Below are positions 1 to 11,731 of a stretch of 64,000 nucleotides of DNA, one piece after another. The notes beneath the pieces were generated by a model that worked only from the letters and a program-made list of their open reading frames with translations, did not search any database and was not told the DNA's origin. The stretch is from Eucalyptus grandis (taxonomy: Eukaryota > Streptophyta > Magnoliopsida > Myrtales > Myrtaceae). Every line of letters starts with the position of its first letter. Positions within the stretch are counted from its first letter, which is position 1. Where the stretch lies: assembly GCF_016545825.1 (NCBI RefSeq), contig NC_052619.1:30605803-30669802 (forward strand), in the 5' to 3' direction. The position numbers and the translations under genes are program-made.

Positions 1-431
1 ACAAGAGAAGAAATGAGAAGTTGAAGATCTCGTGCCTTCGTAGGGTTTTCGAGTAGAATCGAGAAAACCAACAGTATATAAAGCAGTCGAAACGAGGCAT
101 GCGAAACAACGTAAAAGGAAAAATAAAAATGCATTTTAAAAAACAATTGCGTTCTTGAAAAAATAGATAACCGTCATTTTAAAAATAAATTCTTTTTCAA
201 AAAGGAATGATTGCAATAATCACGAAAACTGGGGAATATAACATCAATCAATTACGGATTAATAGATGATCGTACCTTTTCGAGATTTTATCTGAGAGAT
301 AAAATTTCTAAAATAGAAATAACTTACAGTCGTGAATCTTGATTGTCAGAGTCTGAGTGTCATTAGACTTTTAGCCCTGAGTCTGAACTTCCTCAGACTT
401 TAAGATATTGAGTCTGGAAAGAATAACTTCA

Positions 432-1900
432 AATTGATTTTTCTCTAAAGGCTTTGTAAAAATGTTCGCCAATTGATTCTTTGAATCAATAAACTGAATC
501 GAGATTTCTCCATTTTGCACATGATCTCTAATGAAATGGTGTCGAATCTCTATATGCTTTGCTCTTGAGTGAAGAATTGGATTCTTGGTGAGATTGATTA
601 CGCTGGTATTGTCACATTTGATTTTAGTGCACGAATCATCAATTCCAAAGTCTCTTAGCTATTGCTTTATTCACAGAATTTGTGAACAACAACTTCCAAG
701 AGCTACATACTCTGCTTTTGCTGTAGAAAGGGCTACGGTACTTTACTTTCTTGAAAACCAAGATACTGTCCAGTTACCAAGCAATCGATAGGTGCTCAAT
801 GTGCTCTTTCTATCAACTCTGCATCCTGCTAGGTCTGCGTCCAAATATCCAAGAAGAGTAAAGTCTCATTTTTTGGGATACGAGAGACCTAAATTTGAGG
901 TTGAGGCAATGTATTTGATAATACGTTTTGCAGCATTTAAATGAGATTCTTTGGGGTCTGATTGAAATCTGACACAAATACAAACACTAAATAAAATTTC
1001 AGGTTTAAAAGCAGTAAGATAAAGAAGTGAACCAATAATATTCATGCATAGCTTCTGGTCAACTTTCTTTCCTCCTTCATCTTTGTCTAGCTTCAAGGAA
1101 CTTGACATTGGTATATCAGTCTTTTTGCAATTCTCTAGTCCAAACTTTTGGACAAGTTTTTTAGCATATTTTTCTTGATGAATAAAAGTTCCCTCATTCA
1201 GTTGTTTCATTTGAAGCCCGAGAAAGAATGTTAGTTCACCCATCATGCTCATTTCAAATTCATCATGCATAGTCTTAGAGAATTTTTTGCATAGATTTTC
1301 ATTAGAAGATCCAAAAATAATACCATCAACATAAATTTGAACAAGTAAAAAGCTTTTGCTTTCTCTTTAGATAGACAGTGTAATATCTACTTTACATTTA
1401 ACAAAGTCATTTTGGATTAAAAACTTACTTAATCTGTTGTACCAAGCTCGAGATGCTTGCTTTAAACCATATAGAGCCTTTTTTAGTTTGAATACAGAGT
1501 CTGGTTTCCTTGGGTCTTCAAAACCGGGAGGTTGTTCCACATAGACTTCTTATTGGATAAATCCATTTAGGAAAGCGCTTTTGACATCCATTTGGAATAA
1601 CCTGAAATTCTTATAAAAAAATAAAAGTAAGTAATAATCTAATTGCTTTTGACCTTACTACTGGTGCGTAAGTTTCATCATAATCTATTCTTTCTTCTTG
1701 CGTATATCCTTTGGCCACGAGTTTGCTTTGTTCCTTACGACTTTTCCTTTTTCGTTCATCTTGTTCCTGAAAACCCATTTAGCTCCACTGATAGATTTTT
1801 CTTTTGGTTTATGAGTCAATTCCCAGACATCATTGATGCTGAATTGCCTAAGTTCTTCTTGCATAGCTTCAATCTAGCTTTTATCAGTTAAAACTTCTTC
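432..1900 (-). pseudogene. Copia reverse transcriptase and RNase H, broken
   Basis: The reverse-strand translation of about 1900-1280 gives RVT_2 landmarks: a D-V-K-S-A-F-L-N-G segment, a stop, E-Q-P-P-G-F-E-D, then [16 protein letters not shown] and a degenerate Y-V-D-G where active enzymes have YVDD. The ORF at 866-1270 continues with F-F-L-G-L-Q and the thumb/connection. RNase H follows to about 432, ending in A-N-I-F-T-K-P-L, the Copia C-terminal signature. The loss of the second catalytic Asp (D to G) and several stops show the copy cannot reverse transcribe. Confidence 0.8.
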
Positions 1901-2299
1901 TATGCTCTTGGGTTCTATTTTAGAAATGAGAACCACAACACTAGACTCTTCACACCTTTTGGATCTTTTGCGAATTCCTTCATTAATATCATAAATAATG
2001 AGATCTTTGGGATGATTGGACTTGTGCTTCCAGTTGCTGGTCGATTTGTCAAACCGTTGATCTTTTTCTTCATTTGGTTCTTCAATGATCATTTGTTGCT
2101 GGTCTTCTGAAGTCTGAGTTGCTTATGGAGATTTAGATTTTGTAGAGTCTAGAGCAGGTTCAGATTCTTCAGGTTGAGTCTGAATCGATTGATTTTGCAT
2201 AAAGTCTTGAAATTTGACATTCATCGATTCTTCCACAGATTGAGTATTTTTGTTGAATACTCTGTAAGTTTGCTGGTGGTTGAATATCTAAGGAAGATG

Positions 2300-3129
2300 C
2301 CTTCGTTTGATTTTTCTTCAAACTTATCAACTCAATCATTTGCATTTTTCATTATAAAACATTTGCATCCAAACACATGAAAATACGAAACAATTGACTT
2401 CTTTTCTTTGAATAACTTATAGGGAGTTTTCTCCAGAATAGACCTTAGGAAGACTTTATTAATAATATAGCACGCTGTAGAAACTGCTTCAGCCCAAAAA
2501 CGAGATGAAATGTTACTTTTAATTAAAAGAGCTGTAGCCATTTCCTGCAGTGATCTATTTTTCATTTCCACAACTCCATTCTGCTCTTGAGTATATGGTG
2601 AAGAAAACACATGCTGAAAGCCAGATTCATTATAGAATTTAGTATAGTCTTGATTTTCAAATTCACATCCATGGTCTGTCTGTATACTTGAAATAACATA
2701 CCCTTTCTCATTTTAGACTTTCTTAGCAAATTTTATAAAATAATAAAATGTTTCAGACTTACTTACTAGGAAATATACCCAAGTGAACTGTGAATAATCA
2801 TCTACAATTACTAGGCAATATTTTTTTTTTTTACCTCCAATACTTTGAGTTTTGGTTGGTCCAAAGAGATCCATATGCAAGAGCTGCAGTACACGATTAA
2901 TGGATACTTGATTTATTGGTTTGAATGAATTTCTTACCTATTTTCCCAACACGCATGGTGTGCATAGATCAGACTTTTGATATGTCAGTTTGGGTAATCC
3001 ACGAACAAACTTCTTTGCTAAGATTTTGGCTATTTGCTTCATGTTGATGTGCCCAAGTTTTTTGTGCCATAAGTTTGCTTCCTCTTGAATTGAGATTAGA
3101 CATTGGGTTTTATCTGGTTTGATATCCAA
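2300..3129 (-). pseudogene. Copia integrase (HHCC zinc domain and catalytic core), broken
   Basis: The reverse-strand ORF 2938-3129 contains LWHKKLGHINMKQ and a downstream CxxC, the HHCC zinc-binding (gag_pre-integrase) segment. The ORF at 2332-2610 starts in the catalytic core with SPYTQEQNGVVEMKNRSLQE, which carries the third acidic residue (E) of the D,D35E triad, followed by the usual WAEAV...NK segment. The middle of the core (2611-2937) is recognisable only in shifting frames. Integrase would insert the cDNA copy into host chromatin. Confidence 0.8.
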
Positions 3130-3141
3130 GAAGTAGATATT

Positions 3142-3480
3142 TCAATGTCTTTGCCCCGTGAAAGTCTGAGAGGAGTCTTTATTTGTTCCTGAATATATTT
3201 CTTCTTGAAAGTTAATTTTGAAACCTGTGTCGCACAGCTGGCTGATACTTAGCAAGTTGTAGTTGAGTCCTTTCACTAAGAAAACATTATTGATCGTGAG
3301 ACTTTCAATTTTTACGATTCCATATCCCACAATTCTGCCTTTGTTATTTCCTCCAAAATAGACTTTTCCACCATTAATTTGCACAAGTTTTATGAAACAA
3401 TTTGAGTTTTATGTCATATGTCTTGAGCATCCACTATCCAAGTACCATTTAACATTTTTCTTGATAGTGACCTGCATTTA
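3142..3480 (-). pseudogene. Copia aspartic protease fragment
   Basis: The reverse-strand translation near 3420-3470 gives Trp-Tyr-Leu-Asp-Ser-Gly-Cys-Ser-Arg-His-Met, the Copia protease active site (D-S-G). It is followed after a stop by an ORF (3142-3384) containing the typical hydrophobic stretch ending in NYNLLSISQLCD, the C-terminal part of the same domain. The protease would normally cut the Gag-Pol polyprotein. The in-frame stop just after the active site inactivates it. Confidence 0.8.
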
Positions 3481-3670
3481 GAAAAGAAACTCAAGCTTTC
3501 TTTGGTACCCATATTTTCTTGGGTCCAATGGTATTAGTACAATATACGGTCTTTGCCCAAGCCCTCTTAACAAGTTTCCAAACTATAGGACATTCGTTCT
3601 CAAAATGATCTGAACTATTACACTTAGAATATTTAAGAGCACTGTGGCCTACAGGTTTTACAAAAACTTT

Positions 3671-5175
3671 TTAGAAATGATTTTTGTAAGAATCTTTTGT
3701 AGGTCTTTGTTTAATTCTTTCATTTATCTTAGAAAAATCAATTAGAGTAATGGTTTCAGCAATCATTCTCAAACCTGATTTGTTGAAGTAAGATTTTTGT
3801 GTTGAAAGAATCTTTTCTAATTTCTTTGATCCTATAGAGAACCTTTTAGAAATACTTGAGATATCATTTTTCAAAAATGCATTTTCTTTTGAAAGATTGT
3901 CTGCACTTTCTTTCAAAGTAATAACACTTTTATCTAAATTTTCGACCTTTTCTTTCCAAATAGTCTCCCATTGCTTCAATGCAGAATTTTCCTTCCTTTT
4001 GAGAGAGGTTTTGAGAGTAAGACACAATTCATCAATGTATTTAGAGACTTTAATATGAACTTTTAAATTACTTACCTTGATTTTACTATTTGAGTCTGAG
4101 TCTGTCTTAGAATCTGAATCTGAGTCTGATTGTGACATGAGATAAATATTGGCATAATCATCATCACTTTTCTCACATTCGGTATCACTATAAGTTTCTG
4201 CTTTAAGTGTCTTTCGATATTTCTCAACTTTTCTTTTCTTTCTCTTCAGCAGGGGACAATTGGGTCTGATGTGTCCCTTTTTCTTGCATTCAAAGCAGAC
4301 TACATCCTTGTTGGATTCATCATCCTCAGCTGATTTATTTTGTAGCTTTTGAGAACATTGTTTCTTTGGATTGAATCTTCTTCCCTTTCTATTAAGTTCT
4401 CTGACCTTTCTTATCATGAGAGCAAGCTCTTCATCGTCCATATCGTTTTTAGAATCTTTGACATCAAAATCATTATTAGATTTTAATGCAATGGATTTCT
4501 TACCTTTGGGATCTTCATCTTCGTTGATTTGCTCCACTTCATAAGACTGAAGAGTGCCAACCAATTCTTCAATGGAAAGTGGCATGATTCTTTGTGTCTC
4601 CCTTATCGAGTTCTTTATGTGATTCCAATCTTTGGACAGTCCACGCAGTAACTTGTTAACCTTCATGGGTCCAGAGATTGGTTGACCTTGTACTTAAGAC
4701 CATTCACGATTTCTGTAAAATGACTAAATATATCAGTGATAGATTCTTCTGGTTTCATCTTGAATGCTTCATATTGACCGAGCAAAATATTGATTCTGGT
4801 TTCTTTCACTCGATCGGCTCGTTCATAGGTGATGTGCAATCTATCCCAGACTTCTTTAGCTGTTTCACAGGAAGATATTCTGTTATATTAAGTAGGAGAT
4901 AATGCACAATATAAAGAATAAATTACTTTTGCATCAAGAGCTTGTCTATTGATTATCTCTTCTTGAGTCATTTCACTGGACTCAACAGATTCTTTTCCTC
5001 TTTCTGAGACTGTTGCAGCTTTAGAAATGATTCTTTTTTCTACCACGTCTCGTTCCAGAGGATCCTTTGATCTTAGGAATGCATTCATCTTGTTTTTCCA
5101 TATGTTGTATTCATTTCCATCAAAATAAGGCGGTCTAGTATTGTTTTGCCCTTCAACCAGACTTGGAGCTAACAT
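3671..5175 (-). pseudogene. Copia gag (capsid/nucleocapsid), broken
   Basis: Two reverse-strand ORFs belong to one gag. The N-terminal one (4888-5175) has the hallmark Phe-Asp-Gly-x-Glu-Tyr...Trp-Lys-x-Lys-Met segment of Copia gag. The second (3671-4666, 331 aa) holds the capsid C-terminus, a CX2CX4HX4C knuckle starting CFECKKKGH, a Lys-rich tract, an acidic Ser/Asp tract and a long Leu/Lys-rich probable coiled coil. About 220 bases between them (4667-4887) are in other frames, so the gene is interrupted. Gag normally forms the cytoplasmic virus-like particle, and the knuckle binds element RNA. The acidic stretch after the knuckle is why I place the element in the SIRE group. Confidence 0.85.
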
Positions 5176-5233
5176 ACTAGCTATGGATCTTTAACTCTGA
5201 AGTAAAAATACTTTAACTTAAATGAGTACATAG

Positions 5234-5245
5234 GCTCTGATACCA
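5234..5245 (-). promoter_or_regulatory. Primer-binding site (initiator tRNA-Met)
   Basis: The reverse strand reads TGGTATCAGAGC, complementary to the 3' end of plant initiator methionine tRNA. It sits two bases inside the 5' LTR boundary, the expected place for minus-strand priming in Copia elements. Confidence 0.9.
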
Positions 5246-5247
5246 AT

Positions 5248-6200
5248 TGTGAAAGCTAGTACGAGCACCTAGAGGGGGTGAATAGGTGCGAAAACAAAAT
5301 TTTGCAAAGTAAAATATATACTTTTGCTTTTAAATCAACGTTGCTTAACAATGGATTATGAAAAGAAAATTAGACTTTAATAATCAAATAAGTTACGATC
5401 AAAGTAGAAGAGATTAGGGAAGAGAATAAAAACATAAGGTTTATAGTGGTTCGGCTTAGTCCAAGCCTACGTCTAATCTTCCGCACCGACAGCCCACCGA
5501 CTGGATTTCACTAAGAATCAAAAGAGTTGTTACATTATAACTCTTCCTTGATTCACAGTGTAGAGACTCTGCTACACTTCCTCAAGGTCTCATAGAAGTA
5601 TAAACCCTCTTTTGAGTACAAGTTCACGCTCAACAATCAAATTGACAAAGAACAAAGAGTTTCAAACTTTGGAATTTCTCTATCGCGCACACACTCGAAT
5701 AATTGGAATGTCTTCCTTATATACTCCTTCATGCCATCACACCCGTTGGTACTTTCCAAAGGAGTTCTTCCATTCTACCCATTGGACAGAATCAATTAGG
5801 GAGATTTTGAGTTATTTAAGGAATATGACAATAGCTCACCAATCCTGCCCGCCCATACAATCAGGATCATGTTTCCATAAGTAGAACCTTCCAAGTATAC
5901 TTCGCCAACCAATGGATCCAAAATCCTTGAATCAATCTCAACTTGAATAATAGATTTCGAGATGCTATATCCAGCCAAGAGATCTTTTCCAGTCGATAGA
6001 ATCAAATCCTTAACGAAATACTCAGTTCTGGATAAGTCTTCTTCAACGATCTAGAAACTATTAATGAGGATAGACTTTAAATCTTGAGTCCGGCGGTCCG
6101 GCGGTCTTCAGACTTTGATGAAAGAGTCTGCAAGTCTTCAGACTAGACTGATGGAAACGTTTTGTTAGCTTCAAAACTCTCAAGGAAGTTTTCTCCAACA
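5248..6200 (-). repeat. 5' LTR of the SIRE-type Copia element
   Basis: The LTR is about 953 bp. On the reverse strand it begins TGTTGGAGAAAAC at 6200 and ends next to the primer-binding site at 5248. A TATA-like run (reverse-strand GGAGTATATAAGG near 5717-5729) could be its promoter. The end near the primer site, with the words for 'cacctattcaccccctctagg', closely matches the end of the LTR at 10805-11731. The small ORFs inside the LTR are not genes. Confidence 0.85.
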
Positions 6201-7299
6201 AAAAGGAGGAGGATATGTCCATCATGTTCACATGGAATGGAGCTGCAATTGGACTAGACTATTGACTACATGGCACGATGATAAGGAGGTGGAGCAAGGC
6301 GACCATTCGCTTGTGCTGAATCGATGAGCACAGTAGTGGATTGTGTTGTTAGAGGAGGAGCAAGGAGACTCTTTTGCTAGATAGATGACGACCGTGGAAA
6401 GTGCTGCTCGTGTGTAGGTGTTATACTGGGGAAGAGAGTGATGGGCAAAGCTTAATTTGTGGTAGTAGGCTTAGTTTTATGCCAGCGAGATTTTTGAACT
6501 GAATCGCGACAGTAAAATGAATAACTATCGGGTTTTCATGAAGAGACGAGGCATTGATCTTGAGTAGTAGCAATGACAATGGTTCAATTGCTTAACTTCA
6601 ATGTTACAACGTGTGGTTTATCTATAGGAACAATAACCAATTGCAAAAGATACCATTAAATGTAAAATACAACTAATCTATACACAAGCTTGACCAAGTA
6701 TATATCCCAGGAGATCAACATGGGTCAAGATCCCATAATGTACTACAGTTTTTGCTTATATGCTTAACAACATTCAAATGAAAAAGAAAATGGCATATTA
6801 TAGGAAGAAAGACTAAACTAATGATTCCTATGTTCCTAGTAGAATTTCATTATTGGTTGATGAATGAATGCTCACTTCGCAAAGTCACAACATATTTGAT
6901 ATCTCGAAAGTTGGCCACTTTCAAAACATATGAAATAGTTATTTCATCAATGCACGACTGATGAATTTACAATGAACTAATTACTTACGAGTTAACTAAT
7001 CTATTGAACGAGACCATAAAGGGTTAAAACATGACACATCAAATAATTCAATCAAATCAACCGCTTGATCATAAGGATTGACAAGGTTTAATACTACGTT
7101 ATTATAAGTCAATTAGCAAACCAATATAAATTGATTCGACAGAAGTATGTAATCGATTTATGGGTGGTTCCGCATGATTACAATACTTACGTGGAACGAT
7201 GATAAATCGATTTTCTATTAATCTTATACTCAGGATACGTAATTGAACCCTTGCGATTACATGACAACTGAGGTCATCCACGATTTAAAGAGGTACAAA
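6201..7299. other. Intergenic DNA without a recognisable gene
   Basis: I see no supported coding region. About 6790-6930 is a diverged copy of a sequence also present at 17040-17170 (shared words around 'ctaaactaatgattc' and 'gaatgctcacttcgca'), so this is part of a dispersed local repeat family. Confidence 0.5.
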
Positions 7300-8364
7300 T
7301 GTGGATTGAAAATTATCAACCATGGGTCAACCGTGCGAAAACCTCTAAAAACAACCCGATAGTTTAGGTCATACTAAAGTTGCATTTGATTGATTTTAAC
7401 CATGAAATTAAATTCGATTATGGGTATCAAACTTTCAAGAATTTCAAAACTAACTTATTGGACATCGCCTTATTGTCCGTCAAATTATTGGCAAGTTCGA
7501 AATTTTGGAAAATGGAATTATCAAACGGAAAATGGAAGTTGAAAAGGGAACCGAGCCTAGTGGCAAAGTTGTGAATTTTGGCAAAATCTTGATTTTAAAG
7601 AAAAAGGAAAACGAAAATAAAATTGAGGGGACAAAATACTAGGTGAAGAGGAATTAAGGGGGAGTGGGTGAAGGGGGAAATCATGGATTTTAGGGAAAAA
7701 TCTTGGAAAAATACTTCTCTCTCTCTCTCTCTCACTCTCTCCTTCCCCCCCCATGGCCCCTCCCCTCCATTTCCTTTTTCCTTTGCCTAGTCCTCCACCC
7801 CTCCATTCTCCTCCTCCTCCTCCTCCTCCTCCTCTTCTTCTTCTTCTTCTTCTTCTTCTTCTCTTCCTTGTTTTGTTCCTTTTGACTGTCCATCTCACCA
7901 CCACCTCTCACTCACCGCCACTCACCATTGTCCGAGCCACCACTTGTTCCGCTGCTCGACCACCAAGGTTGGTCGCCCCTCAACCTCACTGAACCGCCAC
8001 ATTGTTGCTCACTCACCGCTGCAAGCTCTAACCGCCCATGCCATCCTTCACCGTCATCCACCACCACCGCTGTCTTCACCTCAAGTTGTTGCCACCACCA
8101 CCATTGAGCTCTCAAGCAAGGTGGCCATGAGCCTTAAAGCTCACCATGCTATGCCGTTGCCCCACCATTGGTGCCGTGAATGCCGCATCCTCGACATCAT
8201 CATGTCGTTGTCGCCCCTAAGTCCGTCGCCACCGGAAAACCCATGAGTTAACTCCTAATCCTTGATTAGGCAGCTAATAACATTTAAGGGTAGGTTTAGT
8301 TTAGGTTAATGGTGGTTATTAACATATAATGTTGATTCCGTGCTAACCATGGTTAAGGATGGGT
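7300..8364. repeat. Probable retroelement LTR-like leader with microsatellites
   Basis: The stretch changes from AT-rich to pyrimidine-rich and then to a CCACC-rich segment, the composition often seen in long plant Gypsy LTRs. It runs directly into repeat copy A (8365-9645). It contains a (TC)n run at about 7719-7742, a (CTC)n run at about 7808-7834 and a (TTC)n run at about 7835-7862. The proline-, leucine- and arginine-rich ORFs here come from these simple repeats and are not genes. The LTR reading is an inference; no TG..CA ends were fixed. Confidence 0.4.
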
Positions 8365-9645
8365 TAGATTAAGGCCAACTGAGATTAGTCTTAATTAAGG
8401 ATAATTAGTTTAATTAATCGTAATTATTTTAATTAATGATGATTAATTTTAATTAACTATAGTTATATTAATAAATTATAGTTAATGAATCGCGATTAGC
8501 CTAATTAATCACGATTGGCTTAATTAATCGTGATTAGTGTAAATTAGTGATTGTTAGTCGTTAAGTAGAATTTTATGCTCGTTTTTCTAGATGAGTTTGT
8601 CCATAATTCTGATTGTTTGAGTTTGTGATGCCATGTTATCATTGTTCAATGATAAGTTTTATTTACTATTTCAAAAGAAGGTTTGATGGATAAGAAAATA
8701 GCAAATTTTAATGTGTCGGGTTTGGACATCAAGTTTTACGCATTAAACGGGACAATGGGGTTTTAGAGTGAAAGTATGCAAAATTTGGCAGATTGATTTT
8801 TAGTACGTGATCACGTGTGAATATTGTACTAGAATTTTAAGTGTAAAAATTTGCCAAAGTTGGTTATTTGGAGCACAAACTCTTTTGTGTTGGGCTAATG
8901 AATGGCAAATAATATTGGTTTAATTGTTGGTGTGCTTGCATGGTCATTTAATCGAACTCATTACCTAATAGGAGTTTGGAGGCGATGCCTGATGTTTATC
9001 AAATGCCCAACGGGGATTTGGATGCCAAATCGTTGTTGAGGCCAGACCAATACTCTTTTCTGGAATGCCATTTAGGTGGGGTTTTTAGACAATGATGTGT
9101 CCGATGGGGTGAGACGATGCTTGATTAGGTCGAAAGACTACCGACTTGTGTGCTGGCCGTGGCCCGAGGGATCATAATAATTTGAACACATGCTTGACCA
9201 TACACCTAATTATTGCAGATTGTGTTATGATTATTGTTTACACTAGTTGCATTGATATTACCATATGTGATGTACTAATGTGCAAGAGTGTACCAAGGCA
9301 AGGTAAGTTGTATATCGTGTGCATTTAGACCGTCTCCAAGACGAATTCACGTCCTAACCGAGACTTAGGTTGTTAATTCATTGAGATTTTTATCTCACAC
9401 TATTCTTGTTGAATATTTTCAAGTTCGTAGTATGGAAAACCATCGCGTGTGGTTTGGGCGGGCATGCCTAGCGTCACTTTTGATTGGCCTCATCGTTAGT
9501 GAAGTTTACATTAACCTTGATCTTGTAGGTTTTTGAGATGGTCAGCAGGAAGTGGCCGTAGAAAGGCTTGTAATTATTAAACTTTCTAGGATTAACTATT
9601 TATAAATGAAAGTGTTGCTTTTGCAAATGTTTGTTGTGTTTTTAC
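8365..9645. repeat. Dispersed repeat, copy A
   Basis: The segment is homologous over nearly its full length to 11732-13368. Shared words start at 'agattaagg' and run through 'tttatgctc.tttttctaga' to 'ataaatgaaagtgttg'. The first 170 bases contain an AT-rich tandem motif, TTAATTAATCGNGATTA, repeated several times. No reliable ORF is present. It may be the body of a Gypsy LTR; the two copies would then be LTR remnants of one or two elements. Confidence 0.75.
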
Positions 9646-9650
9646 TTGTG

Positions 9651-9959
9651 GCACCCCGAAACGCCTAAGCTCACCACAGATACCAAAGAAGAACCTTAGT
9701 TCCTAGGTTTATTTATTTTTTTTTTTAATAACGGTCCCAGCGCATCTTATTTGCGGAAGCATAATCAAGTCTTACCAATTCTCCCTCCAACAATCATGAT
9801 GCAATGCACACCACTAAATGCCATAAGAAAAGATAAAGCCAAGACACTTTTATTTACATATTTTCATGATGGATTTTCTTGGGTCGGTACAACAAAAGAA
9901 AGGCCAAGACTTTTAACTACACTCGGCCATAACCCCTAAAAGAGACAACTTGACCCTCT
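9651..9959. other. Unassigned repeat debris between copy A and the Sirevirus remnant
   Basis: There is no coding region. It opens with GTGGCACCCCGAAACGCC-like sequence, a style common at retroelement ends, but no matching partner was found in the window. Confidence 0.35.
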
Positions 9960-10400
9960 ATGTCGATCATTCAAAATCCTCCATCTACTAGTGTCGGCTA
10001 TTGTCCAAAAAGTAGCAGCTCCTACTCCTCACATCTCAAGACTCCTGGAAATGATTCGGCTGGACCTAGTGCTATAACAAAACCAACAACAAACTTTCAA
10101 AGACTGCTAGATATCCTTTTGGATTTGAAGGGTCAGCAATATGGTTAATAGTTTGAGATGAAGAACCTCAAGATAGCTTTAAAGTCAACTTCAGACTCTC
10201 TACAAGAATAGATACAAGCTCTAAAGCTTCAAGTACAAGAAACTACAAAGGGTGAGGACATCGAGCAATTGAATGAGATTCTGAAGAAGCTGGAGGAGAC
10301 TGTCAAGTCTATGGGGGATTTCTAGATCGTTCGCATCCCCAAACAGTCATGATTTTTACTCAACTCCTTCTATAGTCATTCTCCACTTTTTGCTACTGAC

Positions 10401-10415
10401 AAAAAGGGGGGAGAG
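10401..10415 (+). promoter_or_regulatory. Upstream polypurine tract
   Basis: AAAAAGGGGGGAGAG, nearly identical to the tract at 10791-10803. It is probably one of several polypurine tracts used as plus-strand primers in Sireviruses. Confidence 0.6.
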
Positions 10416-10790
10416 TTTATGCAAATTTGACTTGACTTATCTTTTGGGTACTTTTTGCTTGGTTTGATTTTGATGACTTTTTACTTGGTATTTTTGACTT
10501 TGGTACTTTTTGGTTTGGTTTTGGACTGACTTTGAACTTGTATACTTTGGATTTTTTATTGCTGTTTGACTTTGAATCCTTTTGACGCTTGCAGTAACCA
10601 AGTTTGTGATATTGATTGTGGCTGGATAGTTATTTATCTTATTTTGCAGGATTAACTTTTTTTTGTGGCTGCAGAATCAATGTTATCTAGGTCTTAATCA
10701 ACTTATTTTTATATAAGATATCACGTATTGTTTAAGTGTTGTTTTGTAGGTCAAAAGTATTCAAATCTGCAAGAAAGTTTTGTCACCATC

Positions 10791-10803
10791 AAAAAGGGGG
10801 AGA
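10791..10803 (+). promoter_or_regulatory. Polypurine tract next to the 3' LTR
   Basis: AAAAAGGGGGAGA ends one base before the LTR start, the position of the plus-strand primer. Confidence 0.75.
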
Positions 10804-10804
10804 T

Positions 10805-11731
10805 TATTAGAAAAAACTCATTTATTATTTTGAAGCTGACAAAACCTTTCCAAAAGTCTAGTCTGAAGGACTCCAGATTTTACCGTCAAAGTCTGAAAAC
10901 TGCCAGACTTTAATCTCAAAGTCTACCCTCACTGACAGTTTCCAGACCGAAGAATGAAGACTTATCCAAATGCGGGATTATCTTCGAGGATTCGATTCGT
11001 ATGGTTTGTGGATGACCTTATGGCTGGATATAGCACCTGCTTGATTGATTATTCTTATTGGAATCTACTCTGATATGAAGATCTTTTGAAAGATGAAGTA
11101 TACTTTGAAGGTTTTACTTATGTAAGCCAAAATCCTGATTGTATGGGTGAATAGAATTGACGGGCTTTCATCACAAATCATCTAACGACTCACCTTAATT
11201 GATTCTGTCCAACGGGTAGATTGGAATAATTTCTTTGGAAAGTTCGACGGTTGTAAAGGCATGAAGGAGTATTTAAGGGGGACTCTCTAGTTGTTCGAAG
11301 TAGTGTGTGAAATAAAAATTTCAAAGTCTAAAGCTTTCTAGTTCCTTGCTCTTTCACTCATCGAGCTTAAAGTTGCATACAAAAGAGAGAAACTCTTAGT
11401 GAGACTTTGTGAGAGACTAGTAGAGACTCTTCACTGAAAAAGTCAAAGATCATAAGTTGTAAAATCTCTTTTAATTCATAGTGGAATCCAATCAGTGGGC
11501 TGTCAATGCGGGAGAGTGGACGTAGGCTTTATCTAAGCCGAACCACTATAAACCTTGCGTTCTTATTCTCCTTCCTTAACTCTTTATCTTTATTATAGCT
11601 TTATATAATTGTTTAAAGCTAATTACGTACTTACTTTATTATCTTTTAAAGGCAATTTACTTTACTAAGTCTTACTGAAAATTTTTATACACCTATTCAC
11701 CCCCCTCTAGGTGTTTGTACTAGCCCTTTCA
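10805..11731 (+). repeat. SIRE-type LTR (3' LTR of the remnant)
   Basis: About 927 bp, homologous to the reverse complement of 5248-6200 from 'TATTAGAAAAAAC' (TGTTGGAGAAAAC in the other copy) to 'cacctattcacccccctctagg'. The first dinucleotide is TA instead of TG. The next base after the LTR (11732) is the first base of repeat copy B. Confidence 0.85.

Larger units (their letters stand above)
1..6200 (-). mobile_element. Ty1/Copia retrotransposon, SIRE (Sirevirus) type, 5' LTR to RNase H, cut by the window edge
   Basis: Read on the reverse strand the order is LTR (6200-5248), tRNA-Met primer site, gag, protease, integrase, reverse transcriptase and RNase H, which is Copia order. The gag has a single CCHC knuckle followed by a Lys-rich stretch and an Asp/Ser-rich acidic stretch, as in SIRE/Maximus elements. 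No 3' LTR lies inside the window, so the element continues past base 1 or is truncated there. Every coding domain is split by stops or frame changes, so this copy is dead. Its LTR is homologous to one at 10805-11731 in the opposite orientation. Bases 1-430 lie beyond the RNase H domain; they contain repeated short AGTCTGAG-like words but no recognisable product. Confidence 0.9.
9960..11731 (+). mobile_element. 3' part of a SIRE-type Copia element (spacer, polypurine tracts, 3' LTR)
   Basis: The forward-strand order is a decayed coding stretch (9960-10320) with a Ser/Pro-rich part and then a Leu/Lys/Glu-rich probable coiled coil, two near-identical polypurine tracts (10401 and 10791), and an LTR. 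More than one AAAAAGGGGG tract before the 3' LTR is a known Sirevirus feature, and a coiled coil near the end of the envelope-like ORF is described for SIRE1. That the coding stretch is the envelope-like ORF is inference. Gag-pol is absent, so this is a 5'-truncated remnant. Confidence 0.65.

Noticed and set aside
7557..8246. Overlapping ORFs rich in Arg, Leu, Ser, Pro and His on both strands
   Set aside because: They come from CT, CTC and TTC microsatellites and a CCACC-rich stretch; no domain and no conservation in repeat copy B.
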